A stretch of DNA of 64,000 nt from Schlegelella_A sp965246805 (GTDB taxonomy: Bacteria > Pseudomonadota > Gammaproteobacteria > Burkholderiales > Burkholderiaceae_C). The DNA lies in contig CBDFFO010000006.1 of the NCBI GenBank assembly GCA_965246805.1, positions 434,001-498,000 of the forward strand, given 5' to 3'. This document shows, piece by piece, positions 39,134 through 48,099 of this stretch (within the stretch, counting starts at the first letter, position 1; each line of letters begins with the position of its first letter). A program made the position numbers and the translations under genes. Under the pieces are notes generated by a model. It did no database searches, was not told the origin of the DNA, and saw only the letters and a list, made by a program, of their open reading frames with translations.

Positions 39134-40822
39134 GTGCCGACGATTCCCTCGCCCCTTTTGACCGACGACATCGCGCCCGCAGGCGCGCACCCGCCGCGTG
39201 CCGCAGCGACATTGGTCGTGGTCCGCGACGGCGATGAGGGCATCGAGGTTTTGCTTTGCCGCCGCGCCGAACGAGGCGATCACAACAGCGGTGCCTGGGT
39301 GTTCCCGGGTGGCATCGTCGATGCCGGCGATCGAGACGCGCATCGCTGGTGCCACGGCCTCGACGATCGAGAAGCCAGCCGGCGACTGGGTCTTTCGTCG
39401 GGCGGCCTCGACTTCTACGTCGCGGCCGTTCGCGAGTGCTTCGAGGAATGCGGCCTGCTCTACGCGGTGAGGGCAGGCCACACGTTCATCGACACCACCT
39501 CCACCGTCGACGCGTGGCGCGGCCCGCTCCATCGTGGCGAGCGGCACATCGGCGACCTGTGCGACGAAGCGGGCGTGGTCCTGGCGGTCGACCGCTTGAT
39601 CTACCTGAGCCACTGGCTCACGCCGCTCGGTCGGCCGAAACGCTTCGACACGCGATTCTTCATCGCGAGCGTGCCGCCGGCGCAATCCGCATCGCCCGAT
39701 GGCACCGAAATGCTGGAGCAACGATGGTTTCGACCGGCAGATGTGCTTCGTCGAAGCGCCGAGCTCAAGCTGATGACGCCGACGCAGAAGACGCTGGAAC
39801 AGATCGTCGACTTCACGACCGTCGCCGCCTTGCTTTCCTGGGCTTCGACCGAACGAAGCGTGCCGATGACGATGCCACGAGTGGGCCAGGGCAAGGACGG
39901 CACACGTCCGGTACTCCCTGGTGAACCCGCGTATGCGGAACTGCGCCGCATCGATCCGGGTGGCCACGGACACGGCTCCTACGACATCGTGGCCGATCGT
40001 CCGGTGCGACTCTCGCCCCATGTGATCCGCGTCACCGCCGGCAATGGCAACGAGATGACCGGCCCCGGCACGAACACGTACCTGGTCGGCGGCGGTGCGA
40101 GCGGTGAATGGGCGGTGATCGACCCCGGGCCGCTCGACGACACGCATGTGCAAGCCATCATCGACACGTCTCCGGGCCGCATCACCCGCATCTTCGCGAC
40201 GCACACGCACAGCGATCATTCACCCGCCACGCTGTCGCTCAAGCGCCGCACCGGCGCCGTCGTGCACGGTCAGATCGCGCGTTACCGCGAATGGCAAGAC
40301 GCGAGCTTCGAACCCGACGTGGCGCTGCAGGGCGGCGAACGCGTGGTGCTCGACGAGGGTCTCACGCTGCAGGCGATCCACACGCCGGGTCATGCGTCGA
40401 ACCACCTCTGCTATTGGTTCGAAGAAGAGGAGACGCTCTTCACCGGCGACCATCTGATGCAGATGTCGACCGTCGTCATCAACCCGCCCGATGGCGACAT
40501 GACGGCCTACCTCGCCTCGCTGCGCTCGTTGCTGTCGATGCCGCTGCGTTGGCTGGCGCCCGGGCACGGCTTCCTGATGTCTAGCCCCCACGACGCGATC
40601 GAGGCGGTGATTGCGCACCGGCTGAAGCGTGAGCGCAAGGTGATCGACGCGTTGCAGGCCGCGGGCCCGTCGACGATCGGCGACCTGTTGCCGGCCGTCT
40701 ATGCCGATGTGCCTCCGCGGCTGCACCAGATGGCGTTGCGGTCTTTGAGCGCGCACCTGCTGAAACTGCGCGATGACGGCGCCGCGCTCGAGCACGACGG
40801 GCGGTGGACGCCAGTGGGCTGA
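39134..40822 (+). CDS. Fusion of Nudix hydrolase and metallo-beta-lactamase-fold hydrolase
   Basis: Protein of 562 residues with a GTG start. Residues 20-240 form a Nudix domain: AWVFPGGIVDAGD, an insertion of about 30 residues, and RECFEECGLL (100-109), a layout like the CoA-directed NUDT19/RP2p type where the Nudix box is split. Residues 300-562 form a LACTB2-like metallo-beta-lactamase domain with THTHSDHSP (near 355), HTPGHASNHLCYWF, FTGDHLM and APGHGFLM. Possible role: hydrolysis of acyl-CoA or nucleotide by the first half and of a thioester or RNA by the second (inference). Convergent with icmF. Confidence 0.9.
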   Translation: MPTIPSPLLTDDIAPAGAHPPRAAATLVVVRDGDEGIEVLLCRRAERGDHNSGAWVFPGGIVDAGDRDAHRWCHGLDDREASRRLGLSSGGLDFYVAAVRECFEECGLLYAVRAGHTFIDTTSTVDAWRGPLHRGERHIGDLCDEAGVVLAVDRLIYLSHWLTPLGRPKRFDTRFFIASVPPAQSASPDGTEMLEQRWFRPADVLRRSAELKLMTPTQKTLEQIVDFTTVAALLSWASTERSVPMTMPRVGQGKDGTRPVLPGEPAYAELRRIDPGGHGHGSYDIVADRPVRLSPHVIRVTAGNGNEMTGPGTNTYLVGGGASGEWAVIDPGPLDDTHVQAIIDTSPGRITRIFATHTHSDHSPATLSLKRRTGAVVHGQIARYREWQDASFEPDVALQGGERVVLDEGLTLQAIHTPGHASNHLCYWFEEEETLFTGDHLMQMSTVVINPPDGDMTAYLASLRSLLSMPLRWLAPGHGFLMSSPHDAIEAVIAHRLKRERKVIDALQAAGPSTIGDLLPAVYADVPPRLHQMALRSLSAHLLKLRDDGAALEHDGRWTPVG

Positions 40823-40927
40823 CAACGGTCGGCGCGCCTCGCCATGCGGCAGACGCCGTGCCGATTACCTCGAATTCGAGCACCGGCGAGCCGGTGACAT
40901 GGCGCGGCGACGCTGCCGCGCCGCCGC

Positions 40928-43900
40928 TCACATGCTTCGCCGATACTGCCCGCCGACCTCGAACAGCGCATTCGTGATCTGGCCGAGCGAGCACACGCGC
41001 ACCGCGCTCATCAGCACCTCGAACACGTTGTGGTTGTCGATCACCGCACGCTTCAAGGTTTCGAGCATCGCTGGGGCCGCGTCGGCATGGCGTGACTGGA
41101 AATCGGCGAGGCGTTGCAGTTGCGACCGCTTTTCATCGTCGGTCGAGCGAGCCAGTTCGAGCGTCGCTGGAACGTCGTCGCTACGCGGGCTCCGAAAGGT
41201 GTTGACGCCGACGATGGGCAATTCTCCGGTGTGCTTCTGCATCTCGTAATGCATGCTCTCTTCCTGGATCTTGCCGCGCTGGTAGCCGGTTTCCATCGCG
41301 CCCAGCACTCCTCCGCGTTCGGCGATGCGCTCGAACTCCTGCAGCACCGCCTCTTCGACGAGTTCGGTGAGTTCGTCGATGATGAACGCGCCCTGGTTCG
41401 GGTTCTCGTTCTTTGCCAGGCCCCATTCGCGATTGATGATGAGCTGGATCGCCATCGCGCGGCGCACGCTGTCTTCGGTAGGCGTGGTGATGGCTTCATC
41501 GAATGCATTGGTGTGCAGCGAGTTGCAGTTGTCGTACACCGCGATCAGCGCTTGCAGCGTCGTGCGGATGTCGTTGAACTGGATCTCCTGAGCGTGCAGC
41601 GAACGGCCGCTCGTCTGCACGTGGTACTTCAGCTTCTGGCTGCGTTCGTTGGCGCCGTACCGGTCGCGCATCGCGACGGCCCAGACGCGCCTCGCGACGC
41701 GGCCCATGACGGTGTATTCCGGGTCCATGCCGTTGCTGAAGAAGAAGCTCAGGTTGGGCGCGAAATCGTCGATGTGCATGCCGCGCGCGAGATAGGCCTC
41801 GACGAACGTGAAGCCGTTCGAAAGCGTGAAGGCGAGCTGGCTCACCGGATTCGCGCCAGCCTCGGCGATGTGATAGCCGGAGATGCTCACCGAGTAAAAA
41901 TTGCGCACCTGGTGCTCGACGAAATACGCGGCGATGTCGCCCATCACCTTCAACGAGAACTCGGTCGAGAAGATGCAGGTGTTCTGGCCCTGGTCTTCCT
42001 TCAGGATGTCGGCCTGCACTGTGCCGCGTACGTTCTGCTTGACCCATGCGGAGATCTTCTCGGTCTCGTCGGCATCGGCCGCGCGCCCATGCTCGGCCTG
42101 AAACGCGTCGAGCTTCTGATCGATGGCCGTGCAAAGGAACATCGCGAGGATGCTCGGCGCTGGCCCGTTGATGGTCATGCTCACAGACGTCGCCGGATTC
42201 GTCAGATCGAAGCCGCCGTACAGCACCTTCATGTCGTCGAGCGTCGCGATCGACACGCCCGCGTTGCCCACCTTGCCGTAGATGTCGGGCCTGAGCGCCG
42301 GGTCGTTGCCGTACAGCGTGACCGAATCAAATGCCGTCGACAGGCGTTTCGCAGGCATCCCGGCGGACAGCAATTTGAAGCGCGTGTTGGTGCGAAACGC
42401 ATCGCCTTCGCCGGCGAACATGCGCGTCGGGTCTTCGCCTTCGCGCTTGAAGACGAACGTGCCAGCCGCATATGGAAAACGACCGGGCACGTTGTCGAGC
42501 AAGAGCCACTTGACGAGTTCGCCGTGGTCTTCGTACATCGGCAATGCGACCTTGCGGATCCGGTTGCCCGACAACGTGGTGTGCGTGAGCGCGGTGCGGA
42601 TTTCGCGGTCCCGGACCTTCACGATGAACTCGTCCGCCTCGTACGCCTGCCGCAATGCCGGCCACCCGTCGAGCGCCGCTCGAACGTGACCATCGAGACG
42701 GGTCTCCCGCTCGTCTGCCAGTGCAATCACCGCCGCGGCAGCCGTGCTCTCGGCCTCGGCGCCGAGCATCCGCGCCGCCGCGCGCAGTTGCTGGATCTCG
42801 CGCGCCAATGCGGCCTGCGCGCGCACGCGGGCCTTGTAGCCGCGCACGGCATCGGCGATGTCGGCGAGGTAGCGCGTTCGCGCCGCCGGCACGATCGGCA
42901 CCTGGTGGGTGCTGTGCCGCGTCGTGACAGAGGGCAGGGTGCCCGGCGTGGTGCGCAGGCCGAGTGCGGCGAGGCGCGGCAGCAGTGCCTGGTAGAGCGC
43001 GGTGACGCCGTCGTCGTTAAAGCGGCTCGCCATCGTGCCGAACACCGGCATCTGTTCGGGCATCGCGGTGAACGCTTCGCGGTTGCGCTGCACCTGCTTG
43101 GCGACGTCGCGCAGCGCATCGGCGGCGCCTTTGCGGTCGAACTTGTTGATCGCGACGAACTCGGCGAAGTCGAGCATGTCGATCTTCTCGAGCTGGCTCG
43201 CGGCGCCAAATTCCGGCGTCATCACGTACATGGCCAAGTCGACGAGCGGCACGATGGCCGCGGCGCCCTGGCCGATGCCCGAGGTCTCGACGATGATCAC
43301 GTCGAAGCCCGCCACCTTGCACGCCGCCAGCACATCAGGCAACGCCTGGCTCACCTCGCTGCCGAAGTCGCGCGTCGCGAGGCTGCGCATGAAGACGGGG
43401 CTCGTCGCCTCGAGATTCGATGCGCCGGGTTGCTGCCACGGCCCGATCGCGTTCATCCGGATGCGGTCGCCGAGCAACGCGCCGCCACTTTTGCGCCGGC
43501 TCGGGTCGATCGAGATCACGGCGATCTGCAAGGTGTCGCGCTGATCGAGGCGCAGGCGGCGGATGAGTTCGTCGGTGAGGCTCGACTTGCCGGCGCCACC
43601 GGTGCCGGTGATGCCGATCACCGGCGTCGTCACGGTCTTCGCGTGGTCGTGCAGTGCGGCCTTGAGCGGATCCGGCACGCGACCGTTTTCGAGCGCGGTG
43701 ACGAGCTGCGCCAGCGCCCGGCGTGGCCCACGGCCGGCTCCCTGCAGCGCGGAAAGTTCGAGCGGCGCGAATGCCGAAAGATCGACATCGCATCGCATCA
43801 TCATTTCGCCAATCATTCCTGCAAGGCCCATGCGCTGGCCGTCCTGCGGGCTGTAGATGCGCGTCACGCCATACGCGTGCAACTCCGCGATCTCGTTCGG

Positions 43901-44239
43901 CACGATCACGCCGCCTCCACCGCCGAAGACCTTGATCTGCTCACCGCCCCGCGCCCTCAGCAGGTCGATCATGTACTTGAAGTACTCGACATGGCCGCCC
44001 TGGTACGAGCTCACTGCGATGCCCTGCACGTCTTCCTGCAGCGCCGCCGTCACGACCTCGTCGACCGAACGGTTGTGACCGAGGTGGATCACCTCTGCAC
44101 CCATGCTTTGCAGGATGCGCCGCATGATGTTGATGGCCGCATCATGGCCGTCGAAAAGGCTCGCCGCGGTGACGAAGCGCACCTTGTTTCCGGGTCGGTA
44201 CTGCGCGAGCGCCTTGTATTCGGCAGTCAGGTCGGTCAT
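40928..44239 (-). CDS. icmF: Fused isobutyryl-CoA mutase IcmF
   Basis: Adenosylcobalamin-dependent isomerase of 1103 residues interconverting isobutyryl-CoA and n-butyryl-CoA. Order: B12-binding domain (1-150) with the cobalamin-binding DxHxxG-type motif FDGHDAAINIM; MeaB-like GTPase chaperone with P-loop GTGGAGKSS (about 209-217) and IDPSRRKSGGALLGDRIRM; linker; and a mutase TIM barrel from about 540 with RMFAGEGDAFRTNTRFK and LLSAGMPAKRLSTAFDSVTLYG. The last segment distinguishes IcmF from methylmalonyl-CoA mutase. The GTPase domain loads and protects the cofactor. It follows ppk2 on the same strand by 60 bases. Confidence 0.95.
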   Translation of the reverse strand: MTDLTAEYKALAQYRPGNKVRFVTAASLFDGHDAAINIMRRILQSMGAEVIHLGHNRSVDEVVTAALQEDVQGIAVSSYQGGHVEYFKYMIDLLRARGGEQIKVFGGGGGVIVPNEIAELHAYGVTRIYSPQDGQRMGLAGMIGEMMMRCDVDLSAFAPLELSALQGAGRGPRRALAQLVTALENGRVPDPLKAALHDHAKTVTTPVIGITGTGGAGKSSLTDELIRRLRLDQRDTLQIAVISIDPSRRKSGGALLGDRIRMNAIGPWQQPGASNLEATSPVFMRSLATRDFGSEVSQALPDVLAACKVAGFDVIIVETSGIGQGAAAIVPLVDLAMYVMTPEFGAASQLEKIDMLDFAEFVAINKFDRKGAADALRDVAKQVQRNREAFTAMPEQMPVFGTMASRFNDDGVTALYQALLPRLAALGLRTTPGTLPSVTTRHSTHQVPIVPAARTRYLADIADAVRGYKARVRAQAALAREIQQLRAAARMLGAEAESTAAAAVIALADERETRLDGHVRAALDGWPALRQAYEADEFIVKVRDREIRTALTHTTLSGNRIRKVALPMYEDHGELVKWLLLDNVPGRFPYAAGTFVFKREGEDPTRMFAGEGDAFRTNTRFKLLSAGMPAKRLSTAFDSVTLYGNDPALRPDIYGKVGNAGVSIATLDDMKVLYGGFDLTNPATSVSMTINGPAPSILAMFLCTAIDQKLDAFQAEHGRAADADETEKISAWVKQNVRGTVQADILKEDQGQNTCIFSTEFSLKVMGDIAAYFVEHQVRNFYSVSISGYHIAEAGANPVSQLAFTLSNGFTFVEAYLARGMHIDDFAPNLSFFFSNGMDPEYTVMGRVARRVWAVAMRDRYGANERSQKLKYHVQTSGRSLHAQEIQFNDIRTTLQALIAVYDNCNSLHTNAFDEAITTPTEDSVRRAMAIQLIINREWGLAKNENPNQGAFIIDELTELVEEAVLQEFERIAERGGVLGAMETGYQRGKIQEESMHYEMQKHTGELPIVGVNTFRSPRSDDVPATLELARSTDDEKRSQLQRLADFQSRHADAAPAMLETLKRAVIDNHNVFEVLMSAVRVCSLGQITNALFEVGGQYRRSM

Positions 44240-44299
44240 GGTCGTCGTCCCAGGCGTTCTTGGTCTTGGTTGCCGCGTCCACGTGCGCCTCGCGGCGCG

Positions 44300-45244
44300 T
44301 TACACGATGCGCAGGCCCGCGAGTGTCGGATCGTCGGGTGGGTAGCGCAGCTTCAGGCCGAGCAGCGTTTCTTTGAGAAGGGTCGCGATCATCAGATTGC
44401 GGTGGGTCTTCGAGTCGGCCGGAACCACCGTCCACGGTGCCCATGGCGTGGCCGTGGCACTGAGCGCGTTCGCGTAAGCGGTCTGGTAAGCGTCCCATTG
44501 CTGGCGCACCGCCATGTCGCCTTGCTCGAACTTCCAGCGCTTGGTCGGGTCGTCGAGGCGCTCCTGGAGGCGCACGCGCTGTTCGTCTTTCGAGATGTGC
44601 AGCATGAACTTCACCACCACCGTGCCAGTCTCGCTCAGCAGGCGTTCGAAGTCGTTGATCTGCGCGTATCGCTGCGCCGTCTGCTCGGCCGTGATGTGGC
44701 CGTTCACGGTCGGCACGAGCACGTCTTCGTAGTGACTGCGGTTGAAGATGACGATCTCGCCCGCACCCGGCACTTGGCCATGGATGCGCCAAAGGTAGTC
44801 GTGGGCCAGTTCCGGCGAGGTCGGGGCTTTCCAGCCCACCGTGCGCACGCCAAGCGCGCTCATTTCGCTGAAAACCCCGCGAATGGTGCCGTCCTTGCCG
44901 GCGGTGTCGGTGCCTTGCAGCACCACCAGCAGCTTGAATCGGCGATCCGCATAGAACAGCTCCTGCAAGGCGTCGAGCTCGACTGCGATCGCCTGAGCGA
45001 GCCGCTTGTCGCGCGCCTTGTCGCCGCTCGAAAAAGGTCTGGAAGACGGATCGATCTTCTTTAGATCGACATTGGCGCACGCCGTCTCGCTGCCCGACTT
45101 CTTGGAAAGCGCGGTCGCGGTCTTCTTGCCGCTGGCCGATGCCGGCGAAGGCCGGCTCCCGGTACCGAAGCGCAGGCCGGCGATGGCCCCCTCTTTCTTG
45201 CCCAGACGAGCCTCCGCGAGTGATCCACGTCGATTGACGTACAC
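44300..45244 (-). CDS. ppk2: Polyphosphate kinase 2 family protein
   Basis: Cytoplasmic kinase of 314 residues (GTG start) that phosphorylates nucleotides with polyphosphate. Walker A is LQGTDTAGKDG, and the Walker B/lid region is IVIFNRSHYEDVLVPTVNG; the lid arginines lie in KFMLHISKDEQRVRLQERLDDPTKRWKF. Residues 1-60 are a basic low-complexity extension not in the family, so the true start may be downstream. One PPK2 domain indicates a short (class I or III) enzyme; whether it uses AMP, ADP or GDP cannot be told. It precedes icmF and may share its transcript. Confidence 0.91.
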   Translation of the reverse strand: MYVNRRGSLAEARLGKKEGAIAGLRFGTGSRPSPASASGKKTATALSKKSGSETACANVDLKKIDPSSRPFSSGDKARDKRLAQAIAVELDALQELFYADRRFKLLVVLQGTDTAGKDGTIRGVFSEMSALGVRTVGWKAPTSPELAHDYLWRIHGQVPGAGEIVIFNRSHYEDVLVPTVNGHITAEQTAQRYAQINDFERLLSETGTVVVKFMLHISKDEQRVRLQERLDDPTKRWKFEQGDMAVRQQWDAYQTAYANALSATATPWAPWTVVPADSKTHRNLMIATLLKETLLGLKLRYPPDDPTLAGLRIV

Positions 45245-45306
45245 GTCAATCCGCAGTGTATCGCCGGCCCTTCGCGATCACCAGCTTCAGCGGACAGGGT
45301 TTCCCT

Positions 45307-45459
45307 TCAACGGCCGCCGCGCGGCCCCGCATGCTCTCCGGCCTCGCCACGACCGCCATAGCCATAGCCATAACCGCCATGCCGCGGATACGGCACCACG
45401 ATGCAAGCCGACAAGCTCGCCAGGCCCAACAGGGTCACCAGTGCTTTGGCGTACCGCAT
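45307..45459 (-). CDS. Very small lipoprotein, related to the neighbour at 45497
   Basis: 50-residue lipoprotein from the ATG at 45459. Signal MRYAKALVTLLGLASLSAC with lipobox LSAC, mature part begins CIVVPYPRHGGYGYGYGGRG. The same start of the mature part (C-V-x-PYPR, then Gly/Tyr-rich) appears in the adjacent 114-residue lipoprotein, so it looks like a shortened duplicate that lost the WXXGXW domain. Too short for a domain assignment; function unknown. Confidence 0.6.
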   Translation of the reverse strand: MRYAKALVTLLGLASLSACIVVPYPRHGGYGYGYGGRGEAGEHAGPRGGR

Positions 45460-45496
45460 GGAGAGTCTTCGATAGATGATGAATCGAGGCACGCGG

Positions 45497-45841
45497 CTAA
45501 CGGCGCTGCGTCCATTCGCCGCCGCGCAAGTGCCAGCGGCCATCGCCCGCGACCCATTGATGGGGGGCCCAGCCATAGCCCGCCCTCGCATGCTCGTAGC
45601 GGCCGGGGACCCAGACGTGTCGACCGCCTTCGAAGCCCCAGTGGCCACCGAGCCACACCGCGCCCTCATACGGCAACGGCGGCGCCGTCTCCACGTAGAC
45701 CGGCGGCGGAGCGCGATCGGCGACGATCACGGTGCCGCCTCCTGCATAGCCGTATGTGGGCCGCGGGTAGGGCGTGACCACGCACGCCGACAGCGTGGCA
45801 GAGGCCAGTGCCGCCACGATCAACACCTTGATTTCACCCAT
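45497..45841 (-). CDS. WXXGXW-repeat lipoprotein
   Basis: Lipoprotein of 114 residues from the ATG at 45841; the upstream frame to 46042 crosses the divergent gene. Signal ends in lipobox LSAC; the mature part starts CVVTPYPRPTYGYAGGG. The C-terminal half has repeats of the YXWGXW/WXXGXW type: WLGGHWGFEGGRHVWVPGRY and PHQWVAGDGRWHLRGGEW. These small exported proteins are common in Burkholderiales and have no known function. It lies 37 bases upstream of the shorter relative on the same strand. Confidence 0.82.
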   Translation of the reverse strand: MGEIKVLIVAALASATLSACVVTPYPRPTYGYAGGGTVIVADRAPPPVYVETAPPLPYEGAVWLGGHWGFEGGRHVWVPGRYEHARAGYGWAPHQWVAGDGRWHLRGGEWTQRR

Positions 45842-45960
45842 GGATGTCTCCTCGGAACATGCCTCCCTTAACCGATGGCGCGCCCGGGGCGATGACCGCC
45901 CGCACCAGGCTTTACAGTTGTTTGCCGTGCCTTTGCCGCGCCTTTGCCAAGGAACCACCG

Positions 45961-46428
45961 ATGCGCCACGTGTCACGCCCCGGAAGCCGAACCCTGTTGA
46001 TCGCCCTTTGCGTGGCTGCCACGGTCGCACTTGCGCCGCCACCGGCGGCGGCGCAAAGCCTTTCGGGCACCGTCTCTGTGGCCGACGCGGGTGCGGCGCG
46101 CAAGGTCATTCAGGCCCAGTTCGATGCCTTCGCGGCCGACGACGCGAAGTCCGCCTTCGCGTTCGCGACCAACGGCCTGCGTGAACTGTTCGGCACGCCC
46201 GATCAGTTCATGGTGCTCGTCCGCACCCATTACCCGGCCGTCTACCGCCATGCGGCGGCCAGTTTCGCCAAGCCCGAATGGGTGGCAGGCGTGCTGGTGC
46301 AGGAGGTGAGCATCACCGATTCGCACGGCGCACTCTGGCTCGCGATCTACCAACTGGAGCCGCAAACCGATCACAGCTGGCGGATCGGCGGCTGCCAGAT
46401 TGCGCGTGCAAAGGGCGTATCGACCTGA
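45961..46428 (+). CDS. DUF4864 family exported protein
   Basis: Protein of 155 residues from the ATG at 45961, with a signal peptide ending in AAAQ (about residue 32). The body fits the DUF4864 family: VIQAQFDAFAADDAKSAFAFA at the start, RTHYPAVYRHAAASFA in the middle and WLAIYQLEPQTDHSWRIGGCQIA at the end; the layout is like SnoaL/NTF2 folds. Located in the periplasm by prediction. Role unknown. It is divergent from the WXXGXW lipoprotein gene. Confidence 0.85.
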   Translation: MRHVSRPGSRTLLIALCVAATVALAPPPAAAQSLSGTVSVADAGAARKVIQAQFDAFAADDAKSAFAFATNGLRELFGTPDQFMVLVRTHYPAVYRHAAASFAKPEWVAGVLVQEVSITDSHGALWLAIYQLEPQTDHSWRIGGCQIARAKGVST

Positions 46429-46551
46429 AACAACGGCCTCCACCGGGGCCCCAATCGGCCCGAATTTGGCGGCACAATGCCGCGCGTCGAACACTCGAGC
46501 CAAGGTTCGCGCCGCGCGTCGCCTCCGACGCCGCGTGTTCCTGGAGACTCC

Positions 46552-47280
46552 GTGACCGCTGCTTCCGTACCCGTCAAGACCGCCGAAGGCCAGGCCGAAC
46601 TGCAGACGCGCAAGCTTCGAATCAGCCAACGTCATCGCACGGTGCTGTTCCTGGTCGACGGGCGGCGCCCTGAGCACGTGGTGCGCGAGCTTGCCGCCAA
46701 GGCGGGCGCGCCGGACGCGTGCTTCGACGAACTCCTCAACCTCGGTTTGATCGCGCAGTTCGAGGCCGCGCGGTCGACCTCCGAGCCTTCGATCGAAAGC
46801 GTGCCGCCGAGCGGACCCACCAGCGTGCTGCACATCGAGCTGCCGCTTTTCGCGCCGACCGCGCCGGCCACCTTGCCCACCCCGTTCGACGAACGGCCGC
46901 GCGGCAGCGACGGCGAGCCCCCGCTGCCGCCATCTCTCGCGATGCCACCGGAATCGACGCTCGACATGTCACGCGGTGGCCTCTCGACGGGTCACGATGC
47001 GTCGTTCGAGCCCGACCCGGACGCCGACGTGAACGACAGCGCATTCATGCAGGCGCGCGAGCTGATGATGCGGTCGGTCCGCACCGAGGCGCCGGTGAGC
47101 GGCTCGCTGACTTTGCGACGCTTGCGGCGCGCGCGTTCACGCGTCGATCTGCTCAGCTTGCTTGGTGAAGTCGAAGCGCGCATCTCGAAGCCGTTCAGGT
47201 CGCTCGCGGCGACGCAGACGCTCGAAAGCGTGCGCGATCTGCTGGCCCGGCCGATCGATTCCTCGCACGCCGCGCGCTGA
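46552..47280 (+). CDS. Protein of unknown function upstream of coaX
   Basis: Soluble protein of 242 residues from the GTG at 46552, preceded by ctggaga (46541-46547); an ATG at 46477 is the alternative. Three parts: residues 14-70 form a compact helical domain (LRISQRHRTVLFLVDGRRPEHVVRELAAKAG, then FDELLNLGLI) resembling small winged-helix domains; 75-155 are Pro/Ser-rich and low in complexity; 160-242 form helices with QARELMMRSVRTEAPVSGSLTLRRLRRARSRVDLLSLLGEVEARISKPFRS. No enzyme motif is seen. It starts six bases before coaX ends the gap, so they are likely co-transcribed. Not recognised. Confidence 0.75.
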   Translation: MTAASVPVKTAEGQAELQTRKLRISQRHRTVLFLVDGRRPEHVVRELAAKAGAPDACFDELLNLGLIAQFEAARSTSEPSIESVPPSGPTSVLHIELPLFAPTAPATLPTPFDERPRGSDGEPPLPPSLAMPPESTLDMSRGGLSTGHDASFEPDPDADVNDSAFMQARELMMRSVRTEAPVSGSLTLRRLRRARSRVDLLSLLGEVEARISKPFRSLAATQTLESVRDLLARPIDSSHAAR

Positions 47281-47286
47281 GGGCGC

Positions 47287-48054
47287 ATGACCTTTCTGGC
47301 AATTGACGTCGGCAACACCCGGCTGAAGTGGGCGCAATACGCAGCGCCACGACCGGGCGCTGCATTGATCGCGCAGGGCGCGGTGTTCCTCGAGAGCATC
47401 GACAGCCTCGCCGAAACGGAATGGAAGAACCTAGCGGCGCCCTCTAGCATCCTTGGTTGCGTGGTGGCCGGTGAAAGCGTGCGTCGGCGCACCGAAGAGC
47501 AGCTCGAATTGTGGGAAGTCGATTCGCGCTGGGTCGCATCGAGCGCATCGGCGTGCGGCGTCACGAATGGCTACGACCACCCCGGCCGGCTTGGCGTCGA
47601 CCGCTGGGTTGCGCTCATCGGCGCGCGCCATCGCGTGCTCGCGCATCGCGAGCCGAGTCCGGCGCTGGTAGTGATGGTGGGTACCGCCGTGACCGTCGAC
47701 GCACTCGATGCCAACGGTGTCTTCATCGGCGGCCTGATCCTGCCCGGCTTCGGCCTGATGCTGCGTGCCCTCGAGATGGGGACGGCCGGCCTCAAGGCGC
47801 CGACCGGCGAATCGGTCGCGTTCCCGACCAACACCAGCGATGCGCTGATGAGCGGCGGCACCGACGCCATCGCCGGCGCGGTGGAGCGCATGCACGGCCG
47901 GCTCGCAGCACGCACCGGACAACGCCCGATGCTCCTGATGAGCGGAGGCGCTGCAGCCAAGCTCGCCGCGGTCACGACGCTCGGGTTCGAGACCGTCGAC
48001 ACGCTGATCTTCGAAGGCCTGCTGCAACTGCAGTCGAAGCGGCTCGTGCTGTAG
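47287..48054 (+). CDS. coaX: Type III pantothenate kinase
   Basis: First enzyme of coenzyme A synthesis, phosphorylating pantothenate. 255 residues. ASKHA-fold signatures: LAIDVGNTRLKWAQY at the start, GYDHPGRLGVDRWVALIGAR, and MVGTAVTVDALDANGVFIGGLILPG with the catalytic Asp in the DVGNT block. It needs a monovalent cation and is not inhibited by CoA (family knowledge). It starts six bases after the stop of the preceding unknown gene and is convergent with hslU. Confidence 0.95.
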   Translation: MTFLAIDVGNTRLKWAQYAAPRPGAALIAQGAVFLESIDSLAETEWKNLAAPSSILGCVVAGESVRRRTEEQLELWEVDSRWVASSASACGVTNGYDHPGRLGVDRWVALIGARHRVLAHREPSPALVVMVGTAVTVDALDANGVFIGGLILPGFGLMLRALEMGTAGLKAPTGESVAFPTNTSDALMSGGTDAIAGAVERMHGRLAARTGQRPMLLMSGGAAAKLAAVTTLGFETVDTLIFEGLLQLQSKRLVL

Positions 48055-48099
48055 GCCGGAGCCCTCGAGGCGGCGCGAGCAGGCGCGTCGCTCGGCCGA

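Noticed and set aside
44240..44299. Cobalamin riboswitch before icmF
   Set aside because: The 60-base gap is too short and shows no B12-box-like sequence.
41114..45064. A very long open frame on the plus strand opposite icmF and ppk2
   Set aside because: Its product is Arg/His/Asp/Val-rich with no domain; icmF and ppk2 on the other strand have clear motifs throughout. It is a high-GC shadow.
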